Below are positions 48,601 to 60,286 of a stretch of DNA of 64,000 nt, piece by piece. The first letter of the stretch is position 1; each line of letters begins with the position of its first letter. The notes beneath the pieces are model-generated. The model had not been told where the DNA came from. It saw nothing but the letters and a program-made list of their open reading frames with translations, and made no database searches. Source of the DNA: Volvariella volvacea V23 (Eukaryota > Basidiomycota > Agaricomycetes > Agaricales > Pluteaceae); the NCBI GenBank assembly GCA_000349905.1, contig KB722737.1, positions 333,327 through 397,326 of the forward strand. The letters are read 5' to 3'. The translations under genes and the position numbers were made by a program.

Positions 48601-49648
48601 CCAGCAACCCCAGAATCATAATCATACTATCGTATAATAACATAATGGGTGTGTAAGTGATTGATGGACGTTTAGTTCGACGTCGCGCCTCTTTCAGGGA
48701 GACCCTGTGCGAGATGGCTTTCGCAGACAGTACGTGGCAACACCTCGGTATGATAAGGGTCAGAGAGCATTGCAGTGGAAGCAGGCTTCTGGTTAGCCGC
48801 CTATCTTATCTATGCCATTTAGTGCACCCATCAGTCCACACAGGTCGTTATCATTATCTCCCACTTAATTTCAATGCATAACGTTGACAGATAGTGGTGC
48901 ATTTTTACGCATGTAATGCGTCAATTGAACCACTTATCGTTATCAGAACCCCTGCCTTCCGCTGCTATATAACCCACCTCACCACAGCTCTGCTGCTGCC
49001 TATATCGTCGCTTCACCGCTTACCTCTTGGCCTCATTTCCCCTCCATATTTAGAATTTTCTCTAGTCGCACTCGGGTTCCGCACAACGTACATGACTGCT
49101 TACCACGAGTTGCAACCAAGCTACTGGCCACGAATTAATTATACACCCCAATTCCGAACGGAGGTAGGCTGGGAGCATAGCCAGGGGAAACGGGAGCAAA
49201 GTTTATCTGGATAGGGTTCTGAGGATTGGCACTGAGGCTTCTTCCTCGTAAGCACATCCTCATCGTTATATGAATTGCGTGCCAGTGCTGCGAGCAGCTT
49301 TGCTTATACAACGGAAAGCAGTCCAGGTCAAGGTTCTCACAAAGCATCCACCATAAGGGTACTTCTCCATCAAGGTTGCTGATTTGTTCTCACCTTGTCA
49401 ACCTCAAGTTATGCATTCGGGTTCGCTGTCATGCTTCGAAAAAAGGGGGAGAAAATTATCGATACTCTGAAACGGCCATCGGGCAAGCCAAAACAGTGGT
49501 GCCAAATAGGCTCAAAAGGATCTATTTCCAAGATGTGTTGACATGCAACATATACAAATGTAGCCACTCTGGAGTCCAAGGAGATTAGGCAGCAAGACAG
49601 AGGGGTTATCAATACAAGAACGACTAACGAAAGAATGGGGTTTTTTAT
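45658..49648. other. Long gene-free region upstream of the AreA-type gene
   Basis: Almost 4 kb with no recognisable gene, unusual in this compact window. The first 500 bp stay open in the AreA frame and are pyrimidine-rich on the coding strand, typical of a long 5' leader. A plus-strand frame of 192 codons (47098-47676) has random-looking composition and overlaps other open frames. A cluster of GATA sites lies at 48801-48945. Long leaders and extended upstream control regions are common for fungal nitrogen regulators. An untranslated RNA or a rapidly evolving small gene cannot be excluded. Confidence 0.5.
48801..48945. promoter_or_regulatory. Cluster of GATA-factor binding motifs
   Basis: Seven HGATAR motifs (or the complement YTATCD) in 145 bp: 48801-48806 CTATCT, 48806-48811 TTATCT, 48848-48853 TTATCA, 48854-48859 TTATCT, 48889-48894 AGATAG, 48934-48939 TTATCG and 48940-48945 TTATCA. 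One more, CTATCG, is at 48627-48632. Roughly 0.4 sites would be expected by chance at equal base composition. AreA-type factors prefer paired sites like these. Confidence 0.5.
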
Positions 49649-51145
49649 TCAAGATGACTTCTCTTTGGTGGAATTCGCCGGCTTCGTAGTAGAGTCATCA
49701 CTGTCATCTGTCAGCTCACTGTGGTCATCGTCCGCGGCCTTCTCTTGCGAAGGCAGTTCAGCCTTGGCGTCAAACTGCCTCAACTCCTCCGGGTCGTCGC
49801 TCCATGCCCACGCACTTGTCAGATCGCCGTGCACCAAACCTGTGAGCGCAAAGGAAAGAATGCAGGCGGGGCTAAAATAGATCGGAGATGTCATTCCTTG
49901 TTTGTGGGTGCGCTGTCTGGTGCCTACCTCAAATATAATAATGCAGGTTGCGCTGCTTGGAAAATATTCATGACCACCATGGTAGTTGCAAGGCCCAGGA
50001 CGTATGCCAGCATAGCCGAATGGAAATAGGGCTTGGGGAAGGTGCCAAATGGAGAGATTCGAGAGTGGCGGAAGTAGTCATATCGCAAAGCCAGTGCGAC
50101 GAAAGTGCCAGGTATAACGATGTCACCTAATCCCAGCATGGCATAGCCTTTGCTCGGAGAAAATGGTGATGATCTGGGCCAGAGTATTTTAATAGGACCG
50201 TCTATATTGGTGGCAACTTTTACCATCTAGTGCGACACCGTTGTGTGAGCGCAGAGCGCGATGGAGGGCCTGTATAACGTACCACTTCTGTGCCAAAGAC
50301 CCACCACACGTCATAAAGGAACAGCCCCGAAAGAAGGATTGTGCCGGTCTTGAAGGAGTCGAGTTTGAGCAATGATAGTGCATTGAATGCAAATGATAGT
50401 GCTAATATATTGTTGACCGTTGCTGATTTATCTTCTGAAGGGGAAAAAAAATAGTAGGCTGAGGGCAAGCAAGCTAATGGGAATAATATCAAGGATGGTG
50501 TTCTAAGCGAAACCCTGAGGAGGACTATGCCAGTTCAAGTAAATGGCAATCCATGCACTTGGTGGTCTCGAGGACATACTGTTTGGACCTCTCTGAACAA
50601 CGAGCGACCTCATATTGAACTCTTGCCAGCGCGAGGCTCCCATCAAGTAGTGCGTCATGGATATTAATGACTTGGTATAATTTCCGTAAGCCGCGCGGCC
50701 ACCATGGATTACTGGGCAGACATATTCACCTTCCACATACTTCCTACACTTATAATGGAGAAATACCATTTGAGGAACCAATTGATCCATTCCGTCCCGA
50801 AATATTTTATTGCAAGGTATAGGCCGAAAAGTGCCACAGAGCCAATCTACGACGGGCATGCCACATGAACGATGGAACCTCGTCACTGGTAGCTCATGCT
50901 CACGATGGGAAATAGCCAGGCGTCCTCCGTGGTCAGGCGGTCGATGTTTTCTTCTTCCTGGTCATCACTGGTCTTTTTCGCGCCCGAGTGACGTGGAGGG
51001 CTCTAAGGTCGAGTTGCGAACCTTCTGTTGGTGAGGATGGACCATGGAGAGCAGTTAGACATACGGGTAAAGAACCAAAGGATCCCAGATAGATGGTGCC
51101 TGTGGCGAAGAGCAAAAGCCCTCCACAGGAAAAGAGGGCATCCAT
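49649..51145 (-). CDS. Signal peptide peptidase, intramembrane aspartyl protease
   Basis: ER membrane presenilin-family protease that cleaves leftover signal peptides. It begins MDALFSCGGLLLFATGTIYL, then GSFGSL. After an intron, DRLTTEDAWLFPI is spliced to IGSVALFGLYLAIKYFGTEW. Further helices are SATVNNILALSFAFNALSLL and TGTILLSGLFLYDVWWVFGT, containing the first catalytic Asp in the YD motif. The second Asp is in GYAMLGLGDIVIPGTFVALA (GxGD). The C-terminal motif QPALLYL is the PAL signature, split by an intron just after YL. The tail is Ser/Asp/Glu/Lys-rich and ends KEKSS; it lacks a clear classical KKxx retrieval signal. All three signature motifs are intact. The N-terminal start at 51145 fits the family; ATGs further upstream are out of frame. 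Confidence 0.9.
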
Positions 51146-51263
51146 GCCAGTAGTGCGGTCGTCCAATGTACGTTACGAAAATGGAAATAGTATTTGTTCA
51201 TGTTTACATCAATTCTACAATTAATGACAGCACCTTGACCCATTTCGACAGTTCCTGCTGAAC

Positions 51264-53326
51264 TTAAGCCCTCGCTTTGAGGGCAGCTGCGTGGGAAGTG
51301 AGGATAGGGTACACGGGGTCATCGGGGTAGATGGTGTAACCATCGTCGTGTGTAGGGCCACTACAGAGGAAGTTGTAAGAAGCACATCAGAAGTATGCAT
51401 CATTGCAAGAGCACTCACCCGGAAAGTCTGGATCCGGCTTGCCTGGAAATTGTTATGAGGTCAGATGACAACAGGGTTTCCAGAATTATCAAAGCACCAA
51501 CCAGATGAGGTCACCAGCCAGCCCAGAGGAAATGATTTGGTTCAGCCATGCAGTGTACACTGTGGTTTGCGAGACCGTGGAGCCATATTCTTCAAGAATC
51601 ACAGGCTTGTTGGCGCGGTTTTGGGATGCGGCGTGATCAGCAATCCATTGAGTTCCCCATCCTTGAATGTTGCTGGATTGTCCCCAGTGTTCCTACAAGT
51701 ATTGCACCCCATGAGCCCCTTGTGAGTTCAGGCCTCTGGTCTTGTACTTACAGGGTAAGACTGTCAAGAGACATCACATGTCAATCAATAAATCAACGAG
51801 AAGCAAACTTCAGGCACTCACATGCACAGTGCCGAAGTCAAGGGTGCTTATGCCCAAGTTGGCCTCAAAATCAATACCTTCGCCACCCCTTTGGCGTTGC
51901 ACAATCCATCAGCATTCTTTACGGCTGGCATTCAGGGACGACATACTGGTATGGGTAAGTAGGTGCGCCAGGTTGGTTATAGAAGCCCTCGTCTCCGAGG
52001 GCAACCAAGTGATTACTATCTATGGATTTGATGTACGCAGAGATCTCTCGGGCCCAAGCCGTAATGGTAGCCGGGGTGCAAGTGCCCGAGGTGGCACTAT
52101 GGAGGGTTCCTTACGTTAGAGCATCCCTAAGGGCTTGTGCACAATACTTCACTTGCCTGGTGCTTCCTCGGCAGCGTGGCTCGTTGGCAAGTTCCCATCC
52201 CAAAATTCCTGGTTCGTTCACATAGCGGCCTACGAATGTCCTAATGTAATTCTTGAATGCGTTCTAAAGCGCGCACATATCTGTCAATAGGCATCTAGAA
52301 GTAGTAATTGTGAGCACACCTTGACGTCGGTATTAGTGTAGAAGTAGTCATGCGCAGAGCCTTGGCCAAGAATTTGATTTACATAGACATCCATGCCACC
52401 ATAGTCGGACCTGGCACCTATATTAGATCAAGACTTGACATATACGACCAACCCTTACCAGTTATTAGTCCTAATAAACCGGTGTCATTGACCTGACCAT
52501 TAAGAGAACGGGAAATACTCACAGAGCAACAATAAGACGGATGCCATTTGCCTTGGCGGCCGCAACAACCCTATCTAGGTAAATTGGTTAGGCCACGATC
52601 GCACGAGTAACCGTCAATCACCCATACCAAAGGTCTGAAGCCCGTTGGCGCCAGTATTAATAGTGGGCGTCCTCCCGTTCCAGCTCTGGTAGTACGCCCC
52701 CCAGGAGGGTATGCTGGTGACTTCATTGAACCCCCTGACAAGTCGTATTTGTATTTGTGTGCGTTGTGCTATCAGCATTGAGGGAAGTGCTTACCATGTT
52801 CGCACTGTGGTGCCACCAGCGCGTGCAATATCGGCGAAAGCAGTATTCATATCAGCATCGCTCAGCTGAGTCAAGCCCACCCAGTACGAGTTTGCACTGT
52901 GCGCGTTCGATCATTATCATGATATTTGCCACATCATTAGTTAGACTTACCCAACAACGGTGTATTTGACGCCGTTAAGGGTGAACCTAGTTCCATTCGT
53001 GCGAACGAAGCCGGTAGGTGCGGGGACTGGAGGCTGAGAAGTTGAGGTTGGGGGTTGCGAGGTTGGTGAACTTGAACTTGATGTGGATCCTGTTCCGGGG
53101 ATGCACTGGTAATACCAATCGTTCTGGCGCACACACGTATAACCAGACACGCAGACTACGAATCGGAAAGCCAGCAGATTTAGTCTGTAACCACAGGCGC
53201 AAAGAAGGAATACGCACCTGTCTCGCCTGTCCACCCAATACCACCACATTGCCCCCAGGCAGGAACAGCTGCCAATGTTGGAGTGATGGCCAAAGCAAGT
53301 GAGATCAGACCGACTGCCAGCTGCAT
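51264..53326 (-). CDS. Secreted GH5 endo-beta-1,4-mannanase with N-terminal CBM1
   Basis: Extracellular enzyme cleaving mannan in plant cell walls. Signal peptide [20 protein letters not shown] is followed by a cellulose-binding CBM1 module ([13 protein letters not shown], then [19 protein letters not shown]) split by an intron. A Ser/Thr/Pro linker ([17 protein letters not shown]) leads to the catalytic domain: [30 protein letters not shown] and a region around [16 protein letters not shown]. The acid/base Glu is in [12 protein letters not shown] and the nucleophile Glu in [13 protein letters not shown]. It ends [15 protein letters not shown]. Many short introns, typical of this family in Agaricomycetes. 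The two-Glu layout and WELANEP wording are typical of fungal GH5 subfamily 7 mannanases. The CBM1 points to action on cellulose-associated mannan. Expected to be induced by plant polymers. Confidence 0.9.
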
Positions 53327-53694
53327 GGTCAAGCTATGAAAGAGTTGGTAGATACTTCGGGCATCTGCCCACTGCATCCTTAAAACCCCTTCGGCTCAGA
53401 GCATGGAAAAATGTCGCTTCTGAACTCTACTACGGGAAATCCTCGCAATGCCTGTAGTTAACATTCTGTTGACACGTGGTACCCTTGTATACTGGATGGA
53501 GAGGGATTTCATGTGTAAAAGGCATGGTGTGCGAGAAAACGGGCCGCCAATGCAATTGGTCTGGGTCATCTAGTGACGGGGCACTCTCCTAGAGGCAGAG
53601 AGAAAAATATAATTAGCGTATCAGTAAGGAAGGATACAGTCATGCGCCGTGCTATGGTCGTGATATGATACATAGGGTATCAGTGTTCTGCAGA
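53327..53694. promoter_or_regulatory. Mannanase promoter region
   Basis: About 370 bp upstream of the mannanase ATG and downstream of the gamma-glutamyltransferase stop. On the minus strand a GTTTTAAGG stretch lies about 55 bp before the ATG and may serve as a TATA-like element. No confident regulator site was identified. Confidence 0.35.
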
Positions 53695-56041
53695 TCAAAA
53701 GCCAGCTGCTATGCCATTCTTTCTGGAGTCACTAGTGGCTGTGGGGCTGCAATCAATCCAATGTTAAGAAGAAGGGCGGGAAAGCCTATACCAAGAATCT
53801 CGTTCCCTTTCCTCATGACACACTGAACAACAGCGGCTACGCGATTCACATCACGTACTGCGGGGAAATAGAACGCGGTCAATATAAATTAACCAACTTA
53901 CGGATCAACCTACTGGTAATTCCGTGACCGCGCTCGCGCAACGCGTCTAACAAGTCTGGCGGGTATATGTCATCTGCATCCGTTTCTATGGGGTATAATT
54001 GATCATGCAGTCGTCCATACTCGACCGCTTGGCTAACATCCAGGCCCCAGTCTAGGTTAAGAATAACCTGGAATACAGAACCAAAAATGCGTGAGCCACC
54101 AGATCCGCCGATGGAAAGGTAAAAAGTCCCGTTCGGGTATTCCATGATCGTTGGCGCGGTGGAAGACAAGGGCTTCTTCCCCGGTTCTGGAAAATTATCT
54201 GAAGAATTCTTTCGGCCACGTAGCACCACAGGTAGGGGGAGATCTGCACATACAAGGAGATGGCCACAGACCGAATCCATTGGGCACACCAGGCGTCGAG
54301 AAGTCGTCCATTTCGTCGTTTAGTAGTATACCAGTCTCAGGATCTAAGACTTGGGAGCCAAAGACAAGGTTCACTGTTGAAGTGATTGCTACAGCCATAC
54401 CATTCTCATCGACAACTGAAGTATGGCTCTAGAAAGGCAATGCGGATTTTATAATGTTCATAATATTGCAAATGGAATTACGCACTGTACCATGATCGCT
54501 AATAATGTCGTGCTCAGGATTGTAATACTCAGGGGGATGCGTGCTATCCTGCTGGAATGAGGACCAGCCTAAAAACAGCAAACACGACACATACATCTGT
54601 GATATTTCCACGGATTGTATCAGCATAATCCTTGGTAGAAATCTCATCTATGCGTGCTGGATTATCATTGTACGCTGGGTCACAAATCCTGGTCCTGGAT
54701 GCCATTGAACATTAGAGCGACCCAACGAGAAAGGCAAAATAATACCTTGCAGCGAAACCAAATTTGAGCGCCTCTACTAGTCTATGCGTGTTGAGACCAG
54801 TTCTATTCGTAAGATCGTAACCTTCTAGTAAGTTCAACATATGAAGAAGCACTAGTAGTCATAATTAGAGAAGCACGGTTCGGCGAAGGAGAAATTATAT
54901 ACCAGGACCTGATGTAGGCGCATGTGTCGTGTATACCTTCCGGCTCCGGTATTCCCCTTGCAATGCAGGCCGGACGATCACATCATAGCTTTCCAGATCT
55001 TCATGAGATAGCACCCCTCCCGTTGCCCGGATTTTACGGACAATCGAATCCGCAATAGGTCCCTGCAGTTGCATGAAGTTAAGGAATTTATATCGCTCAG
55101 GGATCCTACCTTGTAAAAAGCGTCTGACCCTTCTTCTGCAATGGCATGAAGTGTCCTTGACAAGTTTGTGCACTTGATGGGTTCACCTTCTGTGAGAAGT
55201 ACTCCATGTGGCGCAAAAATGGAACTCCAGTCCGGATTGTTTAACATCAGATCCGCGTAACGCTACTTGCCATTATCAAATGCAGTTCAAGGGGAGGTGA
55301 AGAGCACAAACCTGAATTCTTCTACTCAATTCTCGGTCTACCTCCCATCCTGCAGCAAGACTGATACTCGGCTCGACAAGGCGTTTCCAAGGAAGGGAGC
55401 CCCATCTGCGATGGGCTTCTTCTAGTCCCTTCACTTCACCTGGAACGGCGACGCTAAGTCCACCATACTTGGATAGCTTTGGGTCGTGTTTAAACATAGT
55501 CTTGTTAGAGAGGGCCGGAGCTATCTCTCTAAAATCAATGGTATAAACACGGGAGGCTTCGCCAGGTGGTGGTGGTATTCTAACAGTCATAAAGCCACCT
55601 CCACCTATACCTGAGCTGATGAATAGTCAATCCCTATGGCTTCAAAACCAAGCTAAAAGTGGCGTACGAGAACATGTTTACGACACCAGTGCAGAAGGTA
55701 GCACCAATGGCGGCATCGACAGCGTTGCCTCCTTCTCTCATGATGTCAACTCCTATACCAGAGCATCGCTTGTTCTCGCTAGCGACAGCTCCTTTGCGTG
55801 CACGGATAAGGTATGCTGGGTTCTGGTGACCAGTGGGCGACATAGTACTAGTGCCCTGGTCCTCAGCATGAGAACCCCACAGCTCGAAGCGAATCCAAGT
55901 AGCATAGGCATAGCCTAGAAGAGCAATTGCGATAAGGAAAGCCCGAAGCCGGGCCGGGCGTGATGCGTGCACAGGCGGTGGTCGATAGTCGGGTAGGACG
56001 TGAGCAGGGGACGCATCTGCGTCGACTCCATGTTTTTTCAT
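53695..56041 (-). CDS. Gamma-glutamyltransferase, type II membrane protein
   Basis: Transfers or hydrolyses the gamma-glutamyl group of glutathione. The N-terminus is cytoplasmic, followed by one membrane anchor ([19 protein letters not shown]). The large-subunit region has [34 protein letters not shown] and GGGGFM after a splice. It continues [29 protein letters not shown], and [20 protein letters not shown]. The autocleavage site is [17 protein letters not shown]; the Thr of HGT is the catalytic N-terminal Thr of the small subunit, and an intron falls directly after its codon. Then come [39 protein letters not shown] and [16 protein letters not shown]. The C-terminus reads [12 protein letters not shown], the family ending; the alternative acceptor would give an early stop. 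About ten short introns. All key motifs are intact. Confidence 0.92.
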
Positions 56042-56504
56042 GAGAATGGGTGTAGAGACTGAAGGAATGAATCCTGATGGGTCGCGTTACCCCAAAGGTG
56101 GATGCTTACCTCTCTAAAGCATATTTGGTATTCGGGCGGACCCTTGTCCAAAATCACGCAATGCGGAATGACTGAACAGATAAAAGTCATTCTAAGGAAA
56201 TCTGCTTCCGTTGAAATGCAGCATTGATTTTCAAAAGCTTTAGCCGACACTGGCAAGGATGAGATAGCGGGAAGGAATGCTCACACGGTCCTGGGATCGT
56301 CGCCTGCTATGAGGGGATGGCATAGCGTGACCCTGCAGCCTATCAAATCCTCTTTCTTTGTTTACCATCACCCCCATTCCTCAGCAGCAATGGCACAACC
56401 AAGATCCCACATCCCGTCGGAGCGCTCTCAGCCTTGCGGTTCCAAAATATTTTCACCCCAAGCCGAAATACCCCACCCGAGGTCAGTCCCCCTCGACTCG
56501 TGGC
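56042..56504. other. Divergent intergenic region
   Basis: About 460 bp between the gamma-glutamyltransferase ATG and the plus-strand orphan gene. It must hold both promoters. Open plus-strand frames extend into it from 56309 and 56358, so the orphan gene may start earlier. Confidence 0.35.
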
Positions 56505-58206
56505 ATGGCTTCAGAATCACCGAGCACGAAATCAAGGGACGATATCTTGACCGGCCGGGCCAACAAACGTCAGAAGACTCACAACAAGAATCGGGGGTTG
56601 AATGCTCAATTCGACCGCATGATTGAGACGATGGCGATGTCTTGTAGGTCTCCCATGCGGGGACCGGGAGCCCGACGCGTGCGATCGGCCAATCATTCCT
56701 CTCGCCGCAGTGCAACGACGGGATCGACGCTTTCCACATCCGAGAGCGATACTTGCTGCGAAAAATCCCCAGGGACCATCGGAAAGCACTTCAAGACTCT
56801 GAATGGCAACTCCATCGCCTCCTCGCCGACTGTTATCGCTTCGAGTGATCATCCCAATGTGATCCACCTTGCTGTATAAAGTATCAGATCACCGATATTG
56901 CTTCATTGCCTCTTACAGGATTTCCACGGCGTACCAGCAATCAAGCTATTACCTCCCTGGCTGCAAGGTACACTTTCTACACTGCCCGTGGATCATCCGC
57001 TGCGGTCTCTCCTTCCACACGACACTCCGTCAGAAACTACAACGTTGGACCTGAAGATGAGACCTCCAAGGTTACTAACACCACAAAATTCCGGGCCCGA
57101 TGACATTTATGGTATCAATTATGCTGGGCTTACTAACCTAGACCATGCTCAAGACTATGCACCTCCCTTCTCAACACCTGGTCCCAATTCCTGCTCATCT
57201 GTTGCTGCTTTACCGATGTCACAGGCAAAAACCCCTCACCTTAAACAACCCAGACTTATGGAATCTCGTCGGGCGAAATCTCTGGGCGCCATCTCTTGCA
57301 CCCAATCATTATCTCATGTCCCTACTCCTCCAAAGTTATGCGGAGATCCTGGTTCTGATGAATCTCTGGGTTTTGAAACTATCTGTGACTTCACTACTGA
57401 CGAGTCCCTATCTGATCCCCCGCACGAGGGCGCATATACTTACCACCAGGACCCATTCTCAACCCCGGGACCTGGCTATTATACTTCCACCGCTGCTCAC
57501 CTATATCCGTCTAATGCAGATATCAGTGTCTCCGAAACAGAAAATCAAGTACATGATATTGACGCGATTGACTTTGAATGGAAGCCTTTCATACGAACAG
57601 GCCCTTCGGCATGCGATCCCACCGAGTTTAACGATATTGTCGAAGCCGAATCCCATTTGCCGCTATCACAACCTGTTATCAAGTTGACTGAATCATGTCC
57701 GATGTTAGCCCCAGGATCTGCCCTTCCAGGTCGCCACTTCCCTGATATCTTTCGTTTCGCACTCCCGGGCTATGATGACGGCAATGACCCTTCTCGAGCA
57801 GACAATGGGAATCACAAATCCGATGTAGCATTTGAGCGTGCTTCCAATTTGGTGCTATCACCTCGAAACGAACCGTGCGACTTGGGAGGAACATCCAATC
57901 TCGAGTTATCACTGAGCCCCACGAACGTTCTTGGTTCGAAACCGATATCATTTGCCCCTGCCTCTGGAATTAACCTATCACCCTCTTATGACTATGCCGA
58001 CCCTCAACGACAAATACTGTCGGATGAACTCGTGATTTCCTCTTCTATTATTCTATGTTGTCATTGCTGAAATTACTTGTTGACAGGAATCATCATTACT
58101 TCATGTGCTAGACAAAGAGACCATGACCACATGCTCAGCGGATATCAACACTTTCTCGCAGGATTCCATAGGGAGCATCGATTCCTGGCCTAAGTATACT
58201 GAATAG
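56505..58206 (+). CDS. Orphan Ser/Thr/Pro-rich protein
   Basis: I do not recognise this protein. Three exons are proposed. Exon 1 starts MASESPSTKSRDDILTGRAN with a basic segment (RANKRQKTHNKNRG). A GTGATC...TTACAG intron (56859 to about 56936) joins HPN to DFHGVPAIKLLPPWLQGTLS, then TLPVDHPLRSLLP, the only block that looks conserved. The rest is Ser/Thr/Pro-rich with two similar PFSTPGP motifs. The last intron (from about 58036) restores a tail ESSLLHVLDKETMTTCSADI ending in SIDSWPKYTE. The basic N-terminus suggests nuclear location; function unknown. An upstream in-frame ATG at 56358 would add 49 residues. The long open frames in two exons support a real gene. Confidence 0.55.
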
Positions 58207-58450
58207 GCATATTTGTACCCATTCTTCATTCCTCTGACGTATGAAAGACTTTTGTGGCTATGGTTGTATTGCAAATGGGGAATACAGTGTCTAGGGTATA
58301 GTCTGTGTGGGAGCAAGTAAATAACTACCAAAGCGTAAGCAAAGCGCGACGTCACGACATGAGCGAATTTACTCCTAATTACCATCAATATCACCACCTC
58401 ATCACTCATCAGGGTTCCCTTTATGTTTGTCACGACCCAATCCAGCTAGA

Positions 58451-59363
58451 TTACCAACCAACTTCTCCACCTGTGAAGGGTTCGACTGTTATACCTTCCT
58501 CACCCGCTGCTTTTCGTAAGACGTATCGCTCGAGATGGTAAACCTCATAGGACGAAGCAGCGAGACGCATCGCATTGATATGATGGGGTCTTGAGTTGGC
58601 CGCAACGGCATGCTTGCGGCTTTGCCATATGCACGTTGCGAGATTCATTCCTGTCTCTTGATGTGGTATTCCATACCAGTACAGGATCAACTAACGATTC
58701 ACCAGTGAGTTCGTTGTTTTGAGGCAAACTTGTAATAAAATACTTACACCCCCGTTCGACACAGCTTCGGCATGCGCCTTAGCATCGGCATCGTATAATG
58801 CTGCAGGTGCATTCTCAGACTTTGGAATAGCAGGTAACATAAGAGAATGACTTACGATCGCCGTTGCTTCCCACCTTTCTCTTACTCCGGAAAGCGACAC
58901 AATACCACTCCCTCTCCTCATGTAGTGGAAGTTTTAGGTCGGTCCAGTTGAAAGCCTCTTCATATGGCACCTTTGCATACTCCTCTGTCACCGGCTTGAA
59001 TTTGTGCAACGCTTTATGCAGAGACAGAGATGCGGGATCTATATCTGGTAGTCGAGTCTCTGTCACCAATGGTGGGTGATCGGTAGGTACTGGTTCGAGC
59101 TTGATTCGCTCCGGAAGGGAGGATAGCAGTGGTGGTAGGTATAGCACCGGTCTCTTGGGGCGTAGGAGGCTTTCAGAGTTGAACTCTGGGAAGTCATGCG
59201 GGTCTCGTGGTGTTACAGTACCAGATGTTGAAGGCGAAGAAGGCGATTCGGATGTTGGTGAAGTTGTTGATTCCACGGGATTTAGGGGAATTTGTATGCT
59301 ATCCTTTAGGCTTGCTAAGGCAGGTTGCGATGGATGGGGGGGATAGGAGAAGGTGGCTGTCAT
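58451..59363 (-). CDS. UPF0643-family protein
   Basis: Conserved fungal protein of unknown function. Exon 1 (from 59363) starts MTATFSYPPHPSQPALASLK with a Ser/Pro-rich linker, then RPKRPVLYLPPLLSSLPERI, the region with SLSLHKALHKFKPVTEEYAK, and FNWTDLKLPLHEEREWYCVA. Later exons give YDADAKAHAEAVSNGG, LILYWYGIPHQETGMNLATC and IWQSRKHAVAANSRPHHINA, then SSYEVYHLERYVLRKA. The compact, Trp/His-rich C-terminal part is the family core. The start is the first ATG of the frame; an intron lies between NGG and LIL with GTAAGT and GTTAG borders. The family assignment rests on remembered sequence, not on a search. It runs into a short intergenic gap before the plus-strand orphan gene. Confidence 0.8.
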
Positions 59364-59486
59364 TGTTAGATGTGTTTTCGTACGGCCAAAAGCCCACTGG
59401 TGAGTAGAAAGTGAGGTGACGGTGCAAATTTAACTGACCAGACTATTATTCAGTTCAATGATTTGTAGGGATGCGACCCGTAGTCG

Positions 59487-59840
59487 ATGGTGCAACTGTT
59501 TGCAACGCCAATTGGGCAATTGCGACATCTCGAAGAATGGCGCAATCTCGCGCCAGTGCTAAAGCCGCTCTTGAGTTCCCGTTCTTTACTCTGTAACACC
59601 CGCGTTTATCATTTCAAATTGATTCCTGGAGGTAATGCCGTCCTGGGACGTCATACTAACGCCTTCCCTGGATTAACCTCGAAGGTTCTGCGGGTGCTGG
59701 CTAAGTACTGTGGGCTGTCGGTCCCCGACGCGCAGACCCACTGTGGATTTATCATGGAGTATTATGTAGCAAGGGATACGCCTCTCGGGCATGCAAAATA
59801 CTTCCGTCTACAAATTTCACAAGAGATTGCCACAAGGTAA
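59487..59840 (+). CDS. Weak hypothetical ORF
   Basis: Open frame of 117 codons starting MVQLFATPIGQLRHLEEW, 123 bp from the UPF0643 start in divergent orientation. Predicted protein is moderately hydrophobic, slightly basic, with no recognised motif (contains RVLAKYCGLSVPDAQTHCGF). It has no close stop-rich frame on the other strand and could be real, but chance is a serious alternative. Confidence 0.3.
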   Translation: MVQLFATPIGQLRHLEEWRNLAPVLKPLLSSRSLLCNTRVYHFKLIPGGNAVLGRHTNAFPGLTSKVLRVLAKYCGLSVPDAQTHCGFIMEYYVARDTPLGHAKYFRLQISQEIATR

Positions 59841-60286
59841 ATCCTTGTGATGGTATTAAGGAGGTATGCGGGCAACTTGACCTTGCCGCCAAGACTCGTT
59901 GGAGTGTGGATCGCGACTGCTCTCACACGCCCAGAAGAGTCTGGAATGAGGGTATGGCCCTAACAGACTCTAGGAGCATAACGGTACTTGGTGAGATGAT
60001 CTGGCAACTTAAAGGGTTCTTCAACACTTCTTCAACGCGGGTTCTGAAGGTACAAAAGGGCCAGAAAAATATGGCCTAACCATAGTGCAAGAGGCGTCTT
60101 CAAGTCAACTTTTATCTATGTCTGAGTTTTTTGCGCGTCCTCAAGCCAGCAGCCGGTTGATTAATTTAACTTTCATATTCTAAGCTGAGTTGGTGAATCT
60201 GACGCTGACACCCGCGATCCTGCCGGAAATTACCGGTCCCACCTGCACCAAAATTCCAGCAAATATGATTGCTCTTTAACATCCTA
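59841..60286. other. Intergenic region upstream of complex I subunit gene
   Basis: About 450 bp without any credible frame. It should contain the promoter of the 21 kDa subunit gene. Nothing specific recognised. Confidence 0.4.
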
